From positions 496,001-560,000 of the forward strand of contig JAHYIO010000031.1 of NCBI GenBank assembly GCA_020543525.1: DNA of 64,000 nt, given 5' to 3'. Of the stretch, positions 11,556-23,047 are shown piece by piece. The notes under the pieces are model-generated. The model saw nothing but the letters and a program-made list of their open reading frames with translations, had not been told where the DNA came from and made no database searches. The stretch's first letter is position 1, and every line of letters begins with the position of its first letter. Position numbers and translations under genes: made by a program. The DNA comes from Coriolopsis trogii. Lineage: Eukaryota > Basidiomycota > Agaricomycetes > Polyporales > Polyporaceae.

Positions 11556-13431
11556 CGCCGCTGTGGGTGTTGATATTGAGGTGAATATCCTATGGGGGCA
11601 TCATGCTCTGCGCTGCTGCTGACCGGCTTGACAGGGGATGGCTCTTGGGAGGCGAATGAGCCTCGGAGTGAGCCTCTGTCGCGGAGTAAACCAAACATGT
11701 CGACATGATATGGGGACGGATGCGTGCGCCACAGCAGGCAATGTTATTGATCAACATTGAGATTAGGCTATCAACCTGCGCGGGATGTTTATGGCGCGGC
11801 TCTGACCGTCGGGCTGGCTCCATGCCACGGAAAAGACAGAACCGCGAATGAGGACGTTCTGGCTGGCTGCTTGTATGCAAGTCGTACGTGCGCCTCTACG
11901 TCTGCAAGTCGCGAGCAATGAGCAATATTCTCTGCGCCGCTCGCGGTGGCTTTCATACATTCGGTGCGACGGACGCTCCCCGAACTGTACATGATCTTCT
12001 TCCGACTCGTATCGGCAGGAGTCCGCATCGCTCGGGTCCATTCGCGAGGAACCATCGTCGAGGATCGAGCATTCCAATCAAAAGACGTGCAACATCTTTG
12101 GCTGATCGCTCACATACCATCCAATGTCCCCTCGACACAAGTGTGGCTGCTGGACGGCGCGCATGCTCAGGCTCGAAACTGGCCTACTATATGCGCGTGG
12201 AAGGACAAGGTTCTACGAGCTCGACTCAATCTCGGTTTCACCTGCCCATCTCGTTGACCAGCAGCATCACTGCGATATACCAGCCCACGCCGACTCGGAC
12301 GTCTGACCTCGCTCGCCGCTCCCATGTGCTGCCGGCGGTTCGTGCTTGCGATGGAACTCCAACTTTCCGACAAAGGCGGCGGCGGCCGTTCCATGTCATG
12401 TCTCACGTCTATTGTTCGCACGTCCAAGTTCTACTGACCGGAGATGCTGGATATTCAATGGCGCTCCGAGGACTGAAGGTGTGGTCGCCCACTCCTGCCG
12501 GGATACGTCCGAGTCGAAACGGCGTCGGTGCGCCTGCCAGAAATGATTAATGACCGGCGGACGTCAAACCCGTCGACATTGAACGCGGCGGCGGCGGCAC
12601 GCGCAAGGTTCAAGCTTAAGCTTGAGACCGAGGTGAAGGAGACATGGGCGGGCGTCCGCGACCTGTTGCCGGGCTGTGCGGAGGATGACGTCGGCCCGAG
12701 GACGTCGACGAGGCGGGCATCATTCTCGTGGGTGCCGGCCTCGGAAGTTGCGGGTGTACATGTCCTGCACCGTCACGTCCGTTGCTTCGCTGCATGCACA
12801 ACGCGCGTCTGGGAGGTCATGCCATGGCAGATTGGGATTGCATCGGGGCAGTCGTGCACCTGTCCTGTCCTGTCGACGTCGTGGTCGAGCAGAGAAGCTC
12901 GGGCAGGTCGAGGGTGACAAGTCTGCTAAAATTACTGCAGCGGGTGATGCTGACAGGTACGGCTCTCACGAGCTCGAGTGCCACTGCGGTCAGTACATCT
13001 CAGGCTGCTGAACTGGAACAATAGCGAGTTGGATTGCCGGGTCCCCGAAAGGAGTGTATACATGTCATTGTGTGCAGGAGTGAGCGTAAAGCCGTGCGCG
13101 AGAACCATGCCGACAAGCGGTCTCTTGACTCGGGTGATTCAGACGAGTCTTCACAGCGTGTCTGGTCTGACGTCAGGGACCGGGAGAAGAGCTGCAGGAA
13201 TGCACGGACCACGGGAAGGACCCGGATGTCATGCATATGTCAGTATGTATGTATAGCGAGCCGCGGACCGACTCCAGGAGTCATTACTCTGAGAGAGAGA
13301 GAGACAATCTTTATATTTATACTGCGTAAGCAGGCGAGCGTGCGCCAAGACACAGTTCCTATGTACCTAACTATAGGAGTAAGTAATGCGTATCTGATAT
13401 TACTAAAGTAAAAGTTCCTTGTTCCGAACCA
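11556..13431. other. intergenic, with a short GA repeat
   Basis: No gene is recognised. A short GA run lies at about 13290-13305 and begins an AT-richer stretch that leads into the mobile element at 13440. A possible glycine-rich nucleotide-binding string near 12,715-12,750 has no conserved surroundings and was not called. Confidence 0.4.
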
Positions 13432-13439
13432 CATCAAGG

Positions 13440-14125
13440 TAGTGTTGCCGCGAGGCGAGGTGAGGCGAGGCGAGTCGTGCAACTCGGATCAACTCGTCAG
13501 ATCGAGTTCGATCGATGCGAGTTGCGAGTTGGCTCGCGAGTTGCACGACGTGCATGGGGAAGAAAACCAGGCCGTGAAAGGCGAGTTATTTTCCCGCGCA
13601 GTCTTTCCTTTCCCGTAGATATGATGATGATTTCCTACGGCCGGATAGTATATCTTTATCGAGCATTTACTTACTAAGAAAGCGTGAAAGGAGGCATTTC
13701 TTGAGCCTTTCACTACAATGTGGACCTTTCCCTTGGTGAGAAAGGCTTCCTTTTCCCAAAAACCTATGGAAATGGTTAATAAGGCATTGATATCCCTGCT
13801 CAGAATATGGGTATTGAACTCCCGTGAAAGGCAAGACTGCGCGGGAAGAAAACTCGCCTTTCACGGTCTGGTTTTTCGCCTGATGCACGTCGTGTTGGTT
13901 CCCCAAGAGCTCCCTCGCTGATTCTGGCATCGCCCGATTTCGTCATGGGCGCCAACTCGGAGGGAGGGCGCTCAAAGGTCCGTGCTTCGACCAATCAGAA
14001 GCCATGATCAGCCACGGCGAGTCGCACCGCGAGTTGCGAGTCGCTCGCCTCGCCCCACTCGCTCCACCGAGTTGCCCAACTCACATCGGAACTCGCGAGT
14101 TCAACTCGAACTCGCGGCAACACTA
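13440..14125. mobile_element. non-autonomous hAT-like DNA element, 686 bp
   Basis: The element starts TAGTGTTGCCGCGAG and ends with the exact reverse complement, giving a 15 bp perfect terminal inverted repeat. It is flanked on both sides by the 8 bp direct repeat CATCAAGG (13432-13439 and 14126-14133). An 8 bp duplication with TAGTG ends is the hallmark of hAT transposons. Just inside the ends are many copies of CAACTCG/CGAGTTG. Further in, a second long inverted pair shares ACGACGTGCAT and CGTGAAAGGCGAGTT (about 13547-13615 and 13822-13900). There is no transposase frame, so the element would need a helper. Confidence 0.88.
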
Positions 14126-14365
14126 CATCAAGGTTCGACAACGGGAGGAGGCGAAATCGGAACGATGGGTTATGGAGAGCTGTAATGCTGTTGTTATGCT
14201 GAGATGACGCCTCCATCGTTCCGTTTGTGCGGATGAGTGCGATCATACGGTCTCACGTCAGCTGTGGACAGGAAGCAATGGTGAGGCTTCTGGTGCGCCG
14301 CTGGTCTGGAGACTGATGAACATCGGACATGCATGCGAGGGGGACAAGTAGACATGCAACGTGTA

Positions 14366-14631
14366 CTGTACTATTTCGACCTGAAGTTCGCATCACGCGT
14401 CACGTACCCCTCTGAACATGGGGTGTCACACATCACAATCCCATCTGAACTTCCTGGCCAGGATTCGTCACGGCGCTAAACGGGCGCTAAGGCACTTTTT
14501 GGCGGGCGAGGAGGGGTCTTGAACAGAACATTACGCCGTGTCACGGCGTCACCAGGGGGTCTGAACTTTCCGCCCAGTAGTTCATGCGTGTCACGCGTCC
14601 CCCCCCTGAACATTAGGTCGAAATAGTACAG
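14366..14631. mobile_element. short TA-flanked inverted-repeat element (mariner-type MITE), 266 bp
   Basis: Both ends carry the 17 bp perfect inverted repeat CTGTACTATTTCGACCT, each next to a TA dinucleotide (14364-14365 and 14632-14633), as expected for Tc1/mariner insertions. Inside the ends the two arms stay partly complementary, for example around ACGCGT and GAACTT. There is no coding capacity. The superfamily is inferred from the TA target only. Confidence 0.75.
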
Positions 14632-14633
14632 TA

Positions 14634-16410
14634 CTGCAAGAACCTCCAAGCGCGAGCCGTTGCTCCTGTACGGCTGCAGAGCGGCCCCGAACCTCTCGGA
14701 TTGACCGACGATTGAAGACGATCGCGCATCGTGTGGAGGTGGAGGCCTCGTTTCATGCACCTCCTATCACCCTATCCACTCACAGCACGGTGCACGGAAG
14801 GGATTACTTATGTTGCGCCAGGCACGGCACCTGCCTTGACGTAGGGGGCGGCGCGGGCCTATGTCATTTGCGGCCTAGCACGTCGGTGGCGCCATCGACG
14901 GATAGAGATTGTTGTTGCCGACGACCTTGAGCTTTGTGGCTGAGCGTGAGTACTGTAGTACCGAACGCCCGAAGGGTGCTCTATAGAGAGTGACGTCATC
15001 GTCGGGATGACCCGTGGAACTGAGACAGTAGTCGTCAACGTTGCTCATGCAATCCCTGCACTCGGTATATGCCCGGATCTCCGAAGAGAGGGCGGCGGTG
15101 GAGGACTTGCATTATCGTCCCGAACGCTCAAGATGATATTGAAAGATCGGGGTGTTGGCCCAAGTGGAACCTGTCGTAACTCGTGGGGATTCGACTGCTC
15201 GCTGTCGCGGAAACCTACTTAACCGTTCACCCTAGGCATCAGTGCTGTTGCATGGGCGCAGATTAGCCGTATCGCGGCGCAAGACGTAGAGGGGAGGGAG
15301 AGTGGGGGAAGAGCGTTTTTTCGCCGCCGTTGGCCACCTTGGCGGGGTGCGGACCGAAACCTCCGAGATGTCGGGGGGCGCGGTGGGGGCGCCAAGGGTC
15401 CGACGACTCCCACGATCAAGCGATCGATGGTAGCCGATCGCGCCCCCACCGTTCCCTGGACCGGTAACCTCCTCGACGCTCGAAAATTTCCGTGTGCAGG
15501 TTTGACGGCTTGGTGGACGTACGACGGCCATCGCGGGCGTACATTACTGCCCAGCAGCGCGTCCGTAGAGCGAACACAAATGCGACTTCAGGTGACCTCT
15601 CCCAGCCAGGAACGATCGTCGCGTCGGGGGAGGACCAAGTCGTTCGAGGGCGGGGTGATCAGCCCAGGGACCGAGTTGAGACGCGAGAGGTGATCGTTTA
15701 GCGAGAGATGAGCGTGCTCAATCAGGCGCAATCAGTCCCGTGCTCGCCTGCGCAGGTGGGAGACGCGACGGCAGTTTGAACTCTGCGTGGCCACAAGGTT
15801 TGTGTTTGCAAGGGAAGGTTGAGCAAAGCATGAGAATGCAAGGACGTGGATAACCTTATCCCTGGTCCTCGCTGTCGTAACGCATGGACGTGCACTCAGG
15901 GGAAGTCGGCGGTAGAGGCAGTTATTGTGGCCTCGTGTGGGACGAGCACCGAGTGAGGGAACGATACGGAAACGTCAAAGGTGAGAGCGCGCGCAGGCCG
16001 AACTTGCCGAACGACGAGAGCCGCCAGCCAAACGGACCCCAGATCACTGTCGGTTTCGATGCCGCCCACGGGTCTGCCGACGGTGTTGGAGGGCACTGAG
16101 GGGCGTCGCAGCGGGCGTGCAGGCTGCCTCGGACGACGAGGAAGCATCTGAGGACGCGGGGAAGGCTTCGCGGCGGGTTCTCAGGCGTTGCGGGCGGCGG
16201 GGGAGGGGGAAGTGGGGAAGTGGGGAATCATGGGCACCGTTTAGCCGGCGGGGACGGGCGCTCGTCCTAGGGGCTCACGCCTGTTTAAGCGATCTCGATC
16301 AGTCGGCACCGCGCGCTTCGTGCTCCGGAAAGGGCAGGAAATGTTGTACGCGAGAAGTGGAGCCCCGCCTCCTCCCTTCTGATCCATCCTGGCCTGATGT
16401 GGTCGCCAAT
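14634..16410. other. intergenic upstream of the MFS gene
   Basis: No gene is recognised. It contains a TGACGTCA octamer (14991-14998), a bZIP-type site by sequence, and a GTACTGTAGTAC palindrome-like string at 14950 that recurs twice elsewhere in the window. The last part is the MFS promoter. Confidence 0.4.
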
Positions 16411-16417
16411 TATATAA
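16411..16417 (+). promoter_or_regulatory. TATA box of the MFS transporter gene
   Basis: TATATAA lies 149 bp before the start codon and is followed by a CT-rich leader (about 16425-16560). Confidence 0.65.
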
Positions 16418-16565
16418 ACCGACCGCTCCCCGTCCTCCTCCTTCGTCCCCTCCTCCTCCCGCCGTCCTTCGTTCTCGGACACGCGCAGTCGAGACAGGAT
16501 CCCTCTCTCCACCTCCTTCCCCCACGACACACGCGACGACTTCACCCACGCACGCCTTCACCACC

Positions 16566-18635
16566 ATGTCAGAAAAAGATATCGACGTCAAGCAGCGCGA
16601 GTCCGTCTCCGAAGAGTATGATAAGGAGGTCAAGCACATTGACGACACCAAGGCAAACATCAAGCTTGCCAATCCCCTCGCCGGAATCCCTCATGACCAG
16701 CTCATGGACGATGCGTCCACCTTCGCCAAGGAACACGGCCTCGCTCATCTCGAGGACGCGTTCAGGAAGGGTGCTCTCGTCGCGCAAGACCCTCTTGTCT
16801 TCGAGTCCCTCCCTCAGCTCTCCGAAGAGGACAAGACTGTCCTTCGTCGCGAGCTCACCCACCGCTGGTCTCAGCCCGCCCAGCTCTACTACCTTGTTAT
16901 TCTCTGCTCGCTCTCAGCCGCTGTCCAGGGTGTACGTCCTACCTTTCCTCTCGTTGTCTCCATGATTCTGACATGCACTCCACAGATGGACGAGTCCGTT
17001 ATCAACGGTGCCAATCTGTTCTTCCCAAACCAGATCGGCATCCCCCAGGACGTTAGCAACAACCAATGGTTGCTCGGTCTCGTCAACGGTGCCCCATACG
17101 TAAGTGTCATCTCACTGTTCATCTGCGATCATTGGAGTTGACTTGCGTGATTAGCTCTGCTGCGGCCTCATCGGCTGTTGGATCTCTGCGCCTATGAACA
17201 AGTACTTCGGCCGCCGGGGTACCATCTTTATCTCCGCATTCGTCTCCTTCATCACGTGTATCTGGCAAGGTCTCACCAACACTTGGTGGCACCTCTTCAT
17301 CGCCCGGTTCATGCTTGGTTTCGGTATCGGTCCGAAGTCCGCGACGGTCCCCGTCTACGCCGCTGAGTGTACCCCTCCGGCCATCCGTGGCGCGCTCGTT
17401 ATGATGTGGTACGTATCATTCTTGTGGGTGGCTTGTCGTGCAGGAGTCTCACCCTTCATGTAGGCAAATGTGGACTGCGTTCGGTATCATGGTCGGGACG
17501 GTCATGAGCTTGGCATTCTACCACGTCCCCGACCCTTCGGGCATCACTGGTCTCAACTGGCGTCTGATGCTCGGAAGTGTACGTATCGCGCTCCACAACT
17601 GGATATCGATAGCGTTCCTGACATATCTCGTCACAGGCTGGTGTGCCCGCCCTCTTCATCATGTCGCAGGTGTACCTCTGCCCCGAGTCACCCCGTTGGC
17701 TCATCGGCAAGAGTCGCTACGCTCAGGCTTACGAGTCTCTCAGGCGCCTGCGCAAGTCCGACATCCAGGCCGCTCGTGATCTCTACTACATCCACGTCCT
17801 CCTCGAGGCCGAGAAGGAGATCCAGACCGGACGCAACCTCTTCCTCGAGATGTTCACTGTTCCCCGCAACCGTCGCGCCACCATCGCCTCGACGATCGTC
17901 ATGTTCATGCAGCAGTTCTGCGGTGTCAACGTCATTGCCTATTACTCGTCGAACATCTTCGCAGAGGCGAACTTCTCCCACATTCAGGCTCTCCTCGCCT
18001 CGTGGGGCTTCGGTATGCTCAACTGGGTGTTCGCCCTCCCCGCGGTTTACACGATCGATACCTTCGGCCGTCGTAACCTTCTGCTCGTCACGTTCCCCCT
18101 GATGTCGCTCTTCTTGCTCATGACCGGTTTCGCGTTCTGGATCCCGGAGGGCAACGCTCGCATCGCGATCGTCGCTCTCGGCATCTACCTCTTCACCATG
18201 GCTTACTCGCCCGGAGAGGGTCCCGTGCCGTTCACGTACTCCGCTGAGGCCTTCCCGCTATACATCCGTGACACGGGCATGGCGTACGCGACGTCCGTGC
18301 TCTGGTTCTTCAACTTCGTCGTCGCGATCACCTTCCCGCGTCTGCTCACCGCGTTCAAGCCCCAGGGCGCGTTCGGGTGGTACGCGGGCTGGAACGCGAT
18401 CGGCTTCGTCCTCATCCTCCTCTTCCTGCCCGAGACCAAGGCGCTCTCCCTCGAGGAGCTCGACCAGGTGTTCTCGGTGCCGACGCACATCCACGCCGCC
18501 TACCAGCTCAAGGCGCTCCCGCACAACATCAAAAAGTACATTTTCCGCCAGAAGGTGCAGCCGCTCCCGCCGCTGTACGAGCACGAGGGCGCGATCGGGG
18601 AGAAGACGTATGCGCCTGCGATGGGCGGTCACTGA
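16566..18635 (+). CDS. sugar-porter family MFS transporter (sugar or polyol)
   Basis: Five exons (16566-16931, 16986-17099, 17155-17408, 17464-17578 and 17637-18635) join to 615 residues with introns of 54 to 58 bp. A long hydrophilic N-terminus of about 110 residues precedes twelve membrane segments, so the protein should act in the plasma membrane as a proton-coupled uptake carrier. Sugar-porter signatures are present: MDESVINGANLFF in helix 1, FGRRG in loop 2-3, PESPRWL after helix 6, FGRRNLL in loop 8-9, VPFTYSAEAFPLYIRDTG, and PETKALSLEELD after helix 12. The DES-V-NGAN start of the transport domain and the long N-terminus point to the inositol/polyol-like group of fungal sugar porters, but the substrate cannot be read from sequence. 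The C-terminal tail is hydrophilic and ends TYAPAMGGH. Codon use is strongly C-ending, typical of a well-expressed gene. Confidence 0.94.
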
Positions 18636-19525
18636 TCGCGCGCGATTGGCGTTGCGTGCTTGGAGGTGGTTGGATATGTTTGTAGCGATGTCGCTAATGC
18701 TTGGTGCATGTTCTAGTCTACGACTGTCACGTTGCTTCTTGTATCACCCTGTATTCGTAGTAATGACTTATCATACTGTCTAACTCCCATGCGAACGCGC
18801 GTGTCCTCGACGTCGTGCGTATCGAGTTGAGGGCGCAAAGCGGATGATGTTGTCGTCCTATGTAGTCGTGAGTACTACTGCCGTGAGGTATAGCAATACG
18901 GAGTCTCAATTGAGAAGTACGTCTCCGCGCGCGTGCCCGAAGCGCCCAATTGGATGCGGAAGGCACGGTAATTTGATCTTGTACCTCGACCACGACGCGC
19001 TCTGCTCTGTATTTCATGCCGCTCGACTAGGCTCTCTTTCTGCTCTCTGCTGTGACGTAGAACTCGCACGTTTGTACGACTAGAAGAAGCGGTCGCTCGA
19101 TTGCACTCGATCTTTGCGCTTGCGTCATATCTCGGCCTCAGGCTCAAGCTCACGCACACGCACACGCACCGCGGAGATAGAGTAAGACGGGCACGAACAC
19201 GAGTTTCGCGGGCTGTAAACCTTGAGGCGAGTCCCCTTCCTCCGCTTTTGTGCTTCGGGGGTGTATACCCCCGTCCGGATTGCGTGTTGCTGACCTATTG
19301 ACGAACCGAACTTTCTGCTCGTCTCGACTCGACTGTCTGGACTGCACCGATTGTTGGGCATTGGTCACTGGGCATCGCACGCACGCACGCACGCGGAACT
19401 CGCTGGCTGGGGGCAACACTGTACGACGACGACGCAACTGAACGATTACGATGCGCATGAAAAGTATAGTGAACCCTGTGCGCGCGAAATCCAGTTTACG
19501 CAGACACTACGAATCGCCGCCGATC
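18636..19525. other. intergenic between MFS and WD40 genes
   Basis: No gene is recognised. Short CACG/GCAC microsatellites occur near 19150 and 19377-19395. The right end is the promoter and leader of the WD40 gene, with no clear TATA box. Confidence 0.4.
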
Positions 19526-21399
19526 ATGACCCAGACGACTTCCCTCCAGTATGAGGCGCCTTGTGAGTGCATGTCCTGCTGCTCGGGATGTTGGCTGCAT
19601 CTCATCACACCCTACTCTCTCTCCGACCTCCCTGTCCGTTAATCTCGTTCGATTCGTACGAATGACCGATTGTACGATCCGGACTGCGCCGACGCCTCCT
19701 ACCCGACCATACCCACCCGACCATGCCCACGTCCATCGCCTACCTCCTTCCTTACCCTCGCCTCATTCCGCATGACCAGGGCCGGTGTACGCCATGGACT
19801 GGTGCAAGTCCGCCGCGCCAGGCCAACAAATGCGACCGCGCTCCGCGTTCCGGCTCGGGATCGCCTCGCTCACGTCCGACTACCGGAACCGGATCGCGAT
19901 CGTGGGGCTGCAGGACGAGCGGGTGCTCGTCGAGGACGCGGACGAGTACGGGGAGTATCCCGACTTTGTGACGCTCGTGGAGGCGCAGCACGGGTACCCG
20001 GCGACAAGGCTGCAGTGGCAGCCGGGCACGGCGAACAGCTTTGCGTGGAGCCAGAAGGCGGCGAGCGCGGAGTTGTTGGCGACGACGGGGGACGCGTTGA
20101 GGGTGTGGGAGTATGCGAGCGACGGGCCGGCGGCGCAGAGTGGGTATGTGGGGAGGCAGTCGGGTGGGGGTGGGCATCGGCTGACGTTGAAGACGGCGCT
20201 GTCTGGGGTGAGTGTTGTCTTCGTTGTGCGCTCTCTCCTTTTTCCTTGGGCTTGTCCATGCCAGTTTCAGCGACTTGCTGGGGGCGGTTGCCGTTGTTCT
20301 GGAAACGCTCGCAAGCTGTATGCGCTTCCTTCCAATTGTCGCCCTTGCACCCGAGATCAATCGAGTCCACAAGGATCTTCTGAGCTTCGAGCGATTTGAC
20401 TTCGGAGATACTCAGATTGAGACTACGATCTCCACGTTCTTCGGTGAACTGACCTGTCTTCTCGTACAGCAAAGCAAAGTACAGAACAACAACACCGGGG
20501 CCCCGCTCACTAGCTTCTCATGGAACGAGAAATCGCCGAGCCTCGTCGTCACGTCGTCCATCGACACGACCTGCACCGTCTGGAACATCGACACGTCCAC
20601 CGCCATCACGCAGCTCATCGCGCACGACCGCGAGGTGTACGACGTCGCCTGGCTCCCAGGATCGACAGACATCTTCGTCTCCGTCGGAGCAGACGGCTCG
20701 CTCCGCGCCTTCGACCTGCGCAGCCTCGAACACTCGACGATCCTCTACGAAACGCCCGCCCCGAAGAACGTGCCTCCCCCGACGGCGTCGCCTTCGTCGT
20801 CCGCGCGGCCGCCGACGTCCCCGCTGCTGCGGATCGCGTTCAACCCGGCGGACAGCAACTACATGTCGACGTTCCACATGGACGGGAACGACATACAGAT
20901 TCTGGACATGCGGAGTCCTGGGCAGCCGGTGATGGAGCTCAAGGCGCACCGGGCGCAGGTGAACGCGCTTGGGTGGAGCTCGACGGACTCGCAGCTCCTC
21001 GGGACGGTCGGTGCGTACCCGTGTGTGTTCGTTCGTGTATGCGCGTGCTGACATGCGCTTTTCGCGTTTGATTCGTGCCCGCTATCCCTCGCCCCGCGCC
21101 CCACGCCCGCAGCGGACGACTGCCAGCTGCTGCTGTGGGACCTGGCGCCGTACACGTCGTCGGCGAACGCGGCGGCGTCCCCGCGGAACGCGAGCACGGG
21201 CCTGAGCTCGCCGCGGCCGGACGCGAAGAAGCGGATCGTGACGGACCCGGTGATGGCGTACACGGGGGCGAGCGAGATCACGAACATGGCGTGGTCGCCG
21301 CAGATTGCGGGGATGTCGATGAACACGGGGCATACGACCGCGCCCGGGGAGTGGATCGCGATCGCGATGGGCAAGTCGATCAAGGCGTTGAAGGTTTGA
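19526..21399 (+). CDS. dcaf7: WD40 protein of the DCAF7/WDR68 (AN11/TTG1) family
   Basis: Four exons (19526-19562, 19780-20207, 20470-21010 and 21113-21399) join to 430 residues. The tiny first exon supplies the family start YEAP; with exon 2 it reads YEAPWPVYAMDW, which fixes the splice. Family blocks follow in order: FRLGIASL, the DYRNRIAIVGL strand, GYPATRLQWQP, ELLATTGDALRVW, NNNTGAPLTSFSWNE, SSIDTTCTVWNIDT, TQLIAHDREVYDVAW, FVSVGADGSLRAFDLR, LEHSTILYE, ADDCQLLLWDL and a C-terminal WIAIAMGKSIKALKV. In animals and plants this propeller is a scaffold for DYRK-type kinases and for CUL4-DDB1 ligases. The fungal copy is longer than the roughly 342-residue human protein because of low-complexity loops near residues 130-150, 250-270 and 350-380. 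Intron 2 is 262 bp, long for this region, but the protein alignment needs no extra exon inside it. Confidence 0.92.
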
Positions 21400-21844
21400 G
21401 GCGTGGATGTGGGCGTGGGCGTGGACGCGGACGCGGACGCGGACGGTGGATTGTGAAGGTGCACATACCCGACGTTGGTGGAAGAGAGAGGCGTGCGCAG
21501 GAAGAGGGAGAGGGAGCTGGTGTACGCTATCTATACGATATGGGCTGAGTGAGTGTATGCTTTGAATATCGAGGACGTGGGCCGTGGTGCATTCCCGGCC
21601 CGTAGATGACTTGGTGGTCAGAGTCAGGCGTCGGCGTGTCTTGAGCTGATCGCCACCAGGTACTCCCGAGATGCACTCGTCGGTGCGTACGCAGAGGGAC
21701 TTGGCGGACCGTCAGGCTATCCGACGAATTCGGGTTCGGGCCTGGTGAGCAGATACGGGCACTCGGGGGACACAGGGGCAGCGCGCCGTTGGAGGAGAAG
21801 GTTTTCGCTCGATGTGTGCAAGTATGTATGATATAAGGAGGGTC
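21400..21844. other. 3' flank of the WD40 gene
   Basis: It starts with a short GCGGAC repeat (about 21415-21442) in the untranslated tail. No gene is recognised. Confidence 0.4.
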
Positions 21845-21846
21845 TA

Positions 21847-22157
21847 TGGTGCACGGCGCCTAGTCACCGCTTAAAATGGGCAGTGGCAAAATCGGCCAAA
21901 CGACCAAATTAGAGCGCTTAGAGGGCGCTTACGGGGCGCCTAGGTCCAAGCGCCTCGGCTATTTGGCAGGAAGTGGCAAAATCAGAAGGGGATGCGCAAA
22001 ATATCTCGCCCAATTTTGAGAATTGGGATAAACGGCTTGACAGATCGTCTCCCTTTGGGAAAAGGAGTCGATTGGTCAAGCCAATAAGGAAACGGGCAAA
22101 ATCTCGGCACTCCCGTTTTGTTGTACAAGATAAGCGGTGACTAGGTGCCGCGCACCA
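21847..22157. mobile_element. short TA-flanked inverted-repeat element, 311 bp
   Basis: The ends are 27 bp inverted repeats with two mismatches, beginning TGGTGCACGG and TGGTGCGCGG and both continuing CCTAGTCACCGCTTA. Each end abuts a TA dinucleotide (21845-21846 and 22158-22159). The interior holds several GCGCTTA/GCGCCTA motifs and GGCAAAATC repeats, and no coding frame. The superfamily is uncertain. Confidence 0.75.
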
Positions 22158-22159
22158 TA

Positions 22160-23047
22160 GGTACCGAGGATGCTGTGCTGTTCCTGCGCCTCGCTGGTGC
22201 GAGGTTGGACCTGCTTGGTGCTTATCGCGGAACGCAGCTCCAAGAGGCGGGATGTTCACATGGTTCATGGTCTTGACGAGCGTCGGCCGGCGGTTGGTAT
22301 TGACTGTTTGACGTTCGAGCGTGCCGTTTGGTGATGGGCCACTGTGCGGGCTTGGAATGTCCAGAGAGCTTGCGTTGCACAGGGGCTGCTAGGACCGCAC
22401 GCCCACACCCGGGCCCGAGACGTGTTTCGACTCACCTGCAGAAAGACTCTGAAGCGGTCATGAGAGAGCATCCGTAACGTTCTTGTGACGCCTCTGGGGC
22501 GGTGAGGGGAGTGATGTGATGCAGCCAGGAGATTAGCGGACGGTGGATGGATTGATACGAAGTGTCGGTCGAGAGGTTCGAGCAGACGACATATTGAATC
22601 TTCGATACGCATCAACGCGACCAAGCTCGATAGGAATTGTCTTGGCCGCTGCTTGTGCATGAACGCGTCGTCGCATGTCTGACTACGCCGACGGGGTCTA
22701 TAACGTGAGTTGAATGTCAAACGGGGCGCTGTGGCCGGAGGTTTTGGCCCCGGGGAGAGGTCTCTGGACGAGCGCAGAGAAGGTGATACACACATCCTTA
22801 TCTTTCCAGGCGGGAGGAGGCGATAGGGAGCAGCCCCAGGCACGTCGCCGCACGGAGCTGGAGATTGATGGACCGCGTGGTGTCGGTCGGAGGCCACAGC
22901 GCCAACGCGAGTTCGAGAGCAGCTATATCAGCCCCAAGCCCGGCCAGCCCTTGCGCTCTTTGCTGCACTCGCTTGCCCGCCCCTCGCGCTCTCCTGCTTT
23001 CCCCCATCGTCGCCGTTCGCCACCCGTCCCCGAACCCGGCTAGCACG
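22160..23047. other. intergenic and promoter of the nucleoside transporter
   Basis: No gene is recognised. A CTATATC string at about 22921 and a following CT-rich leader (22940-23035) probably form the core promoter of the next gene. Confidence 0.45.

Noticed and set aside
10624..11622. Plus-strand open frame of 332 codons inside the hydrolase gene
   Set aside because: An Arg/Ala/Gly-rich shadow of a very GC-rich coding exon; the true frame carries the hydrolase motifs.
11888..12550. Plus-strand open frame of 220 codons
   Set aside because: Composition is not like the coding exons here and no motif or splice pattern supports it.
12690..12760. Glycine-rich ILVGAGLGSCG string resembling an FAD-binding start
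   Set aside because: Nothing before or after it matches a flavoprotein and the frame is not sustained; best explained by chance.
20212..20469. Open frame running through intron 2 of the WD40 gene
   Set aside because: It is in frame with exon 3 but not with exon 2, and WD40 relatives read straight from exon 2 to exon 3, so it is intron sequence.
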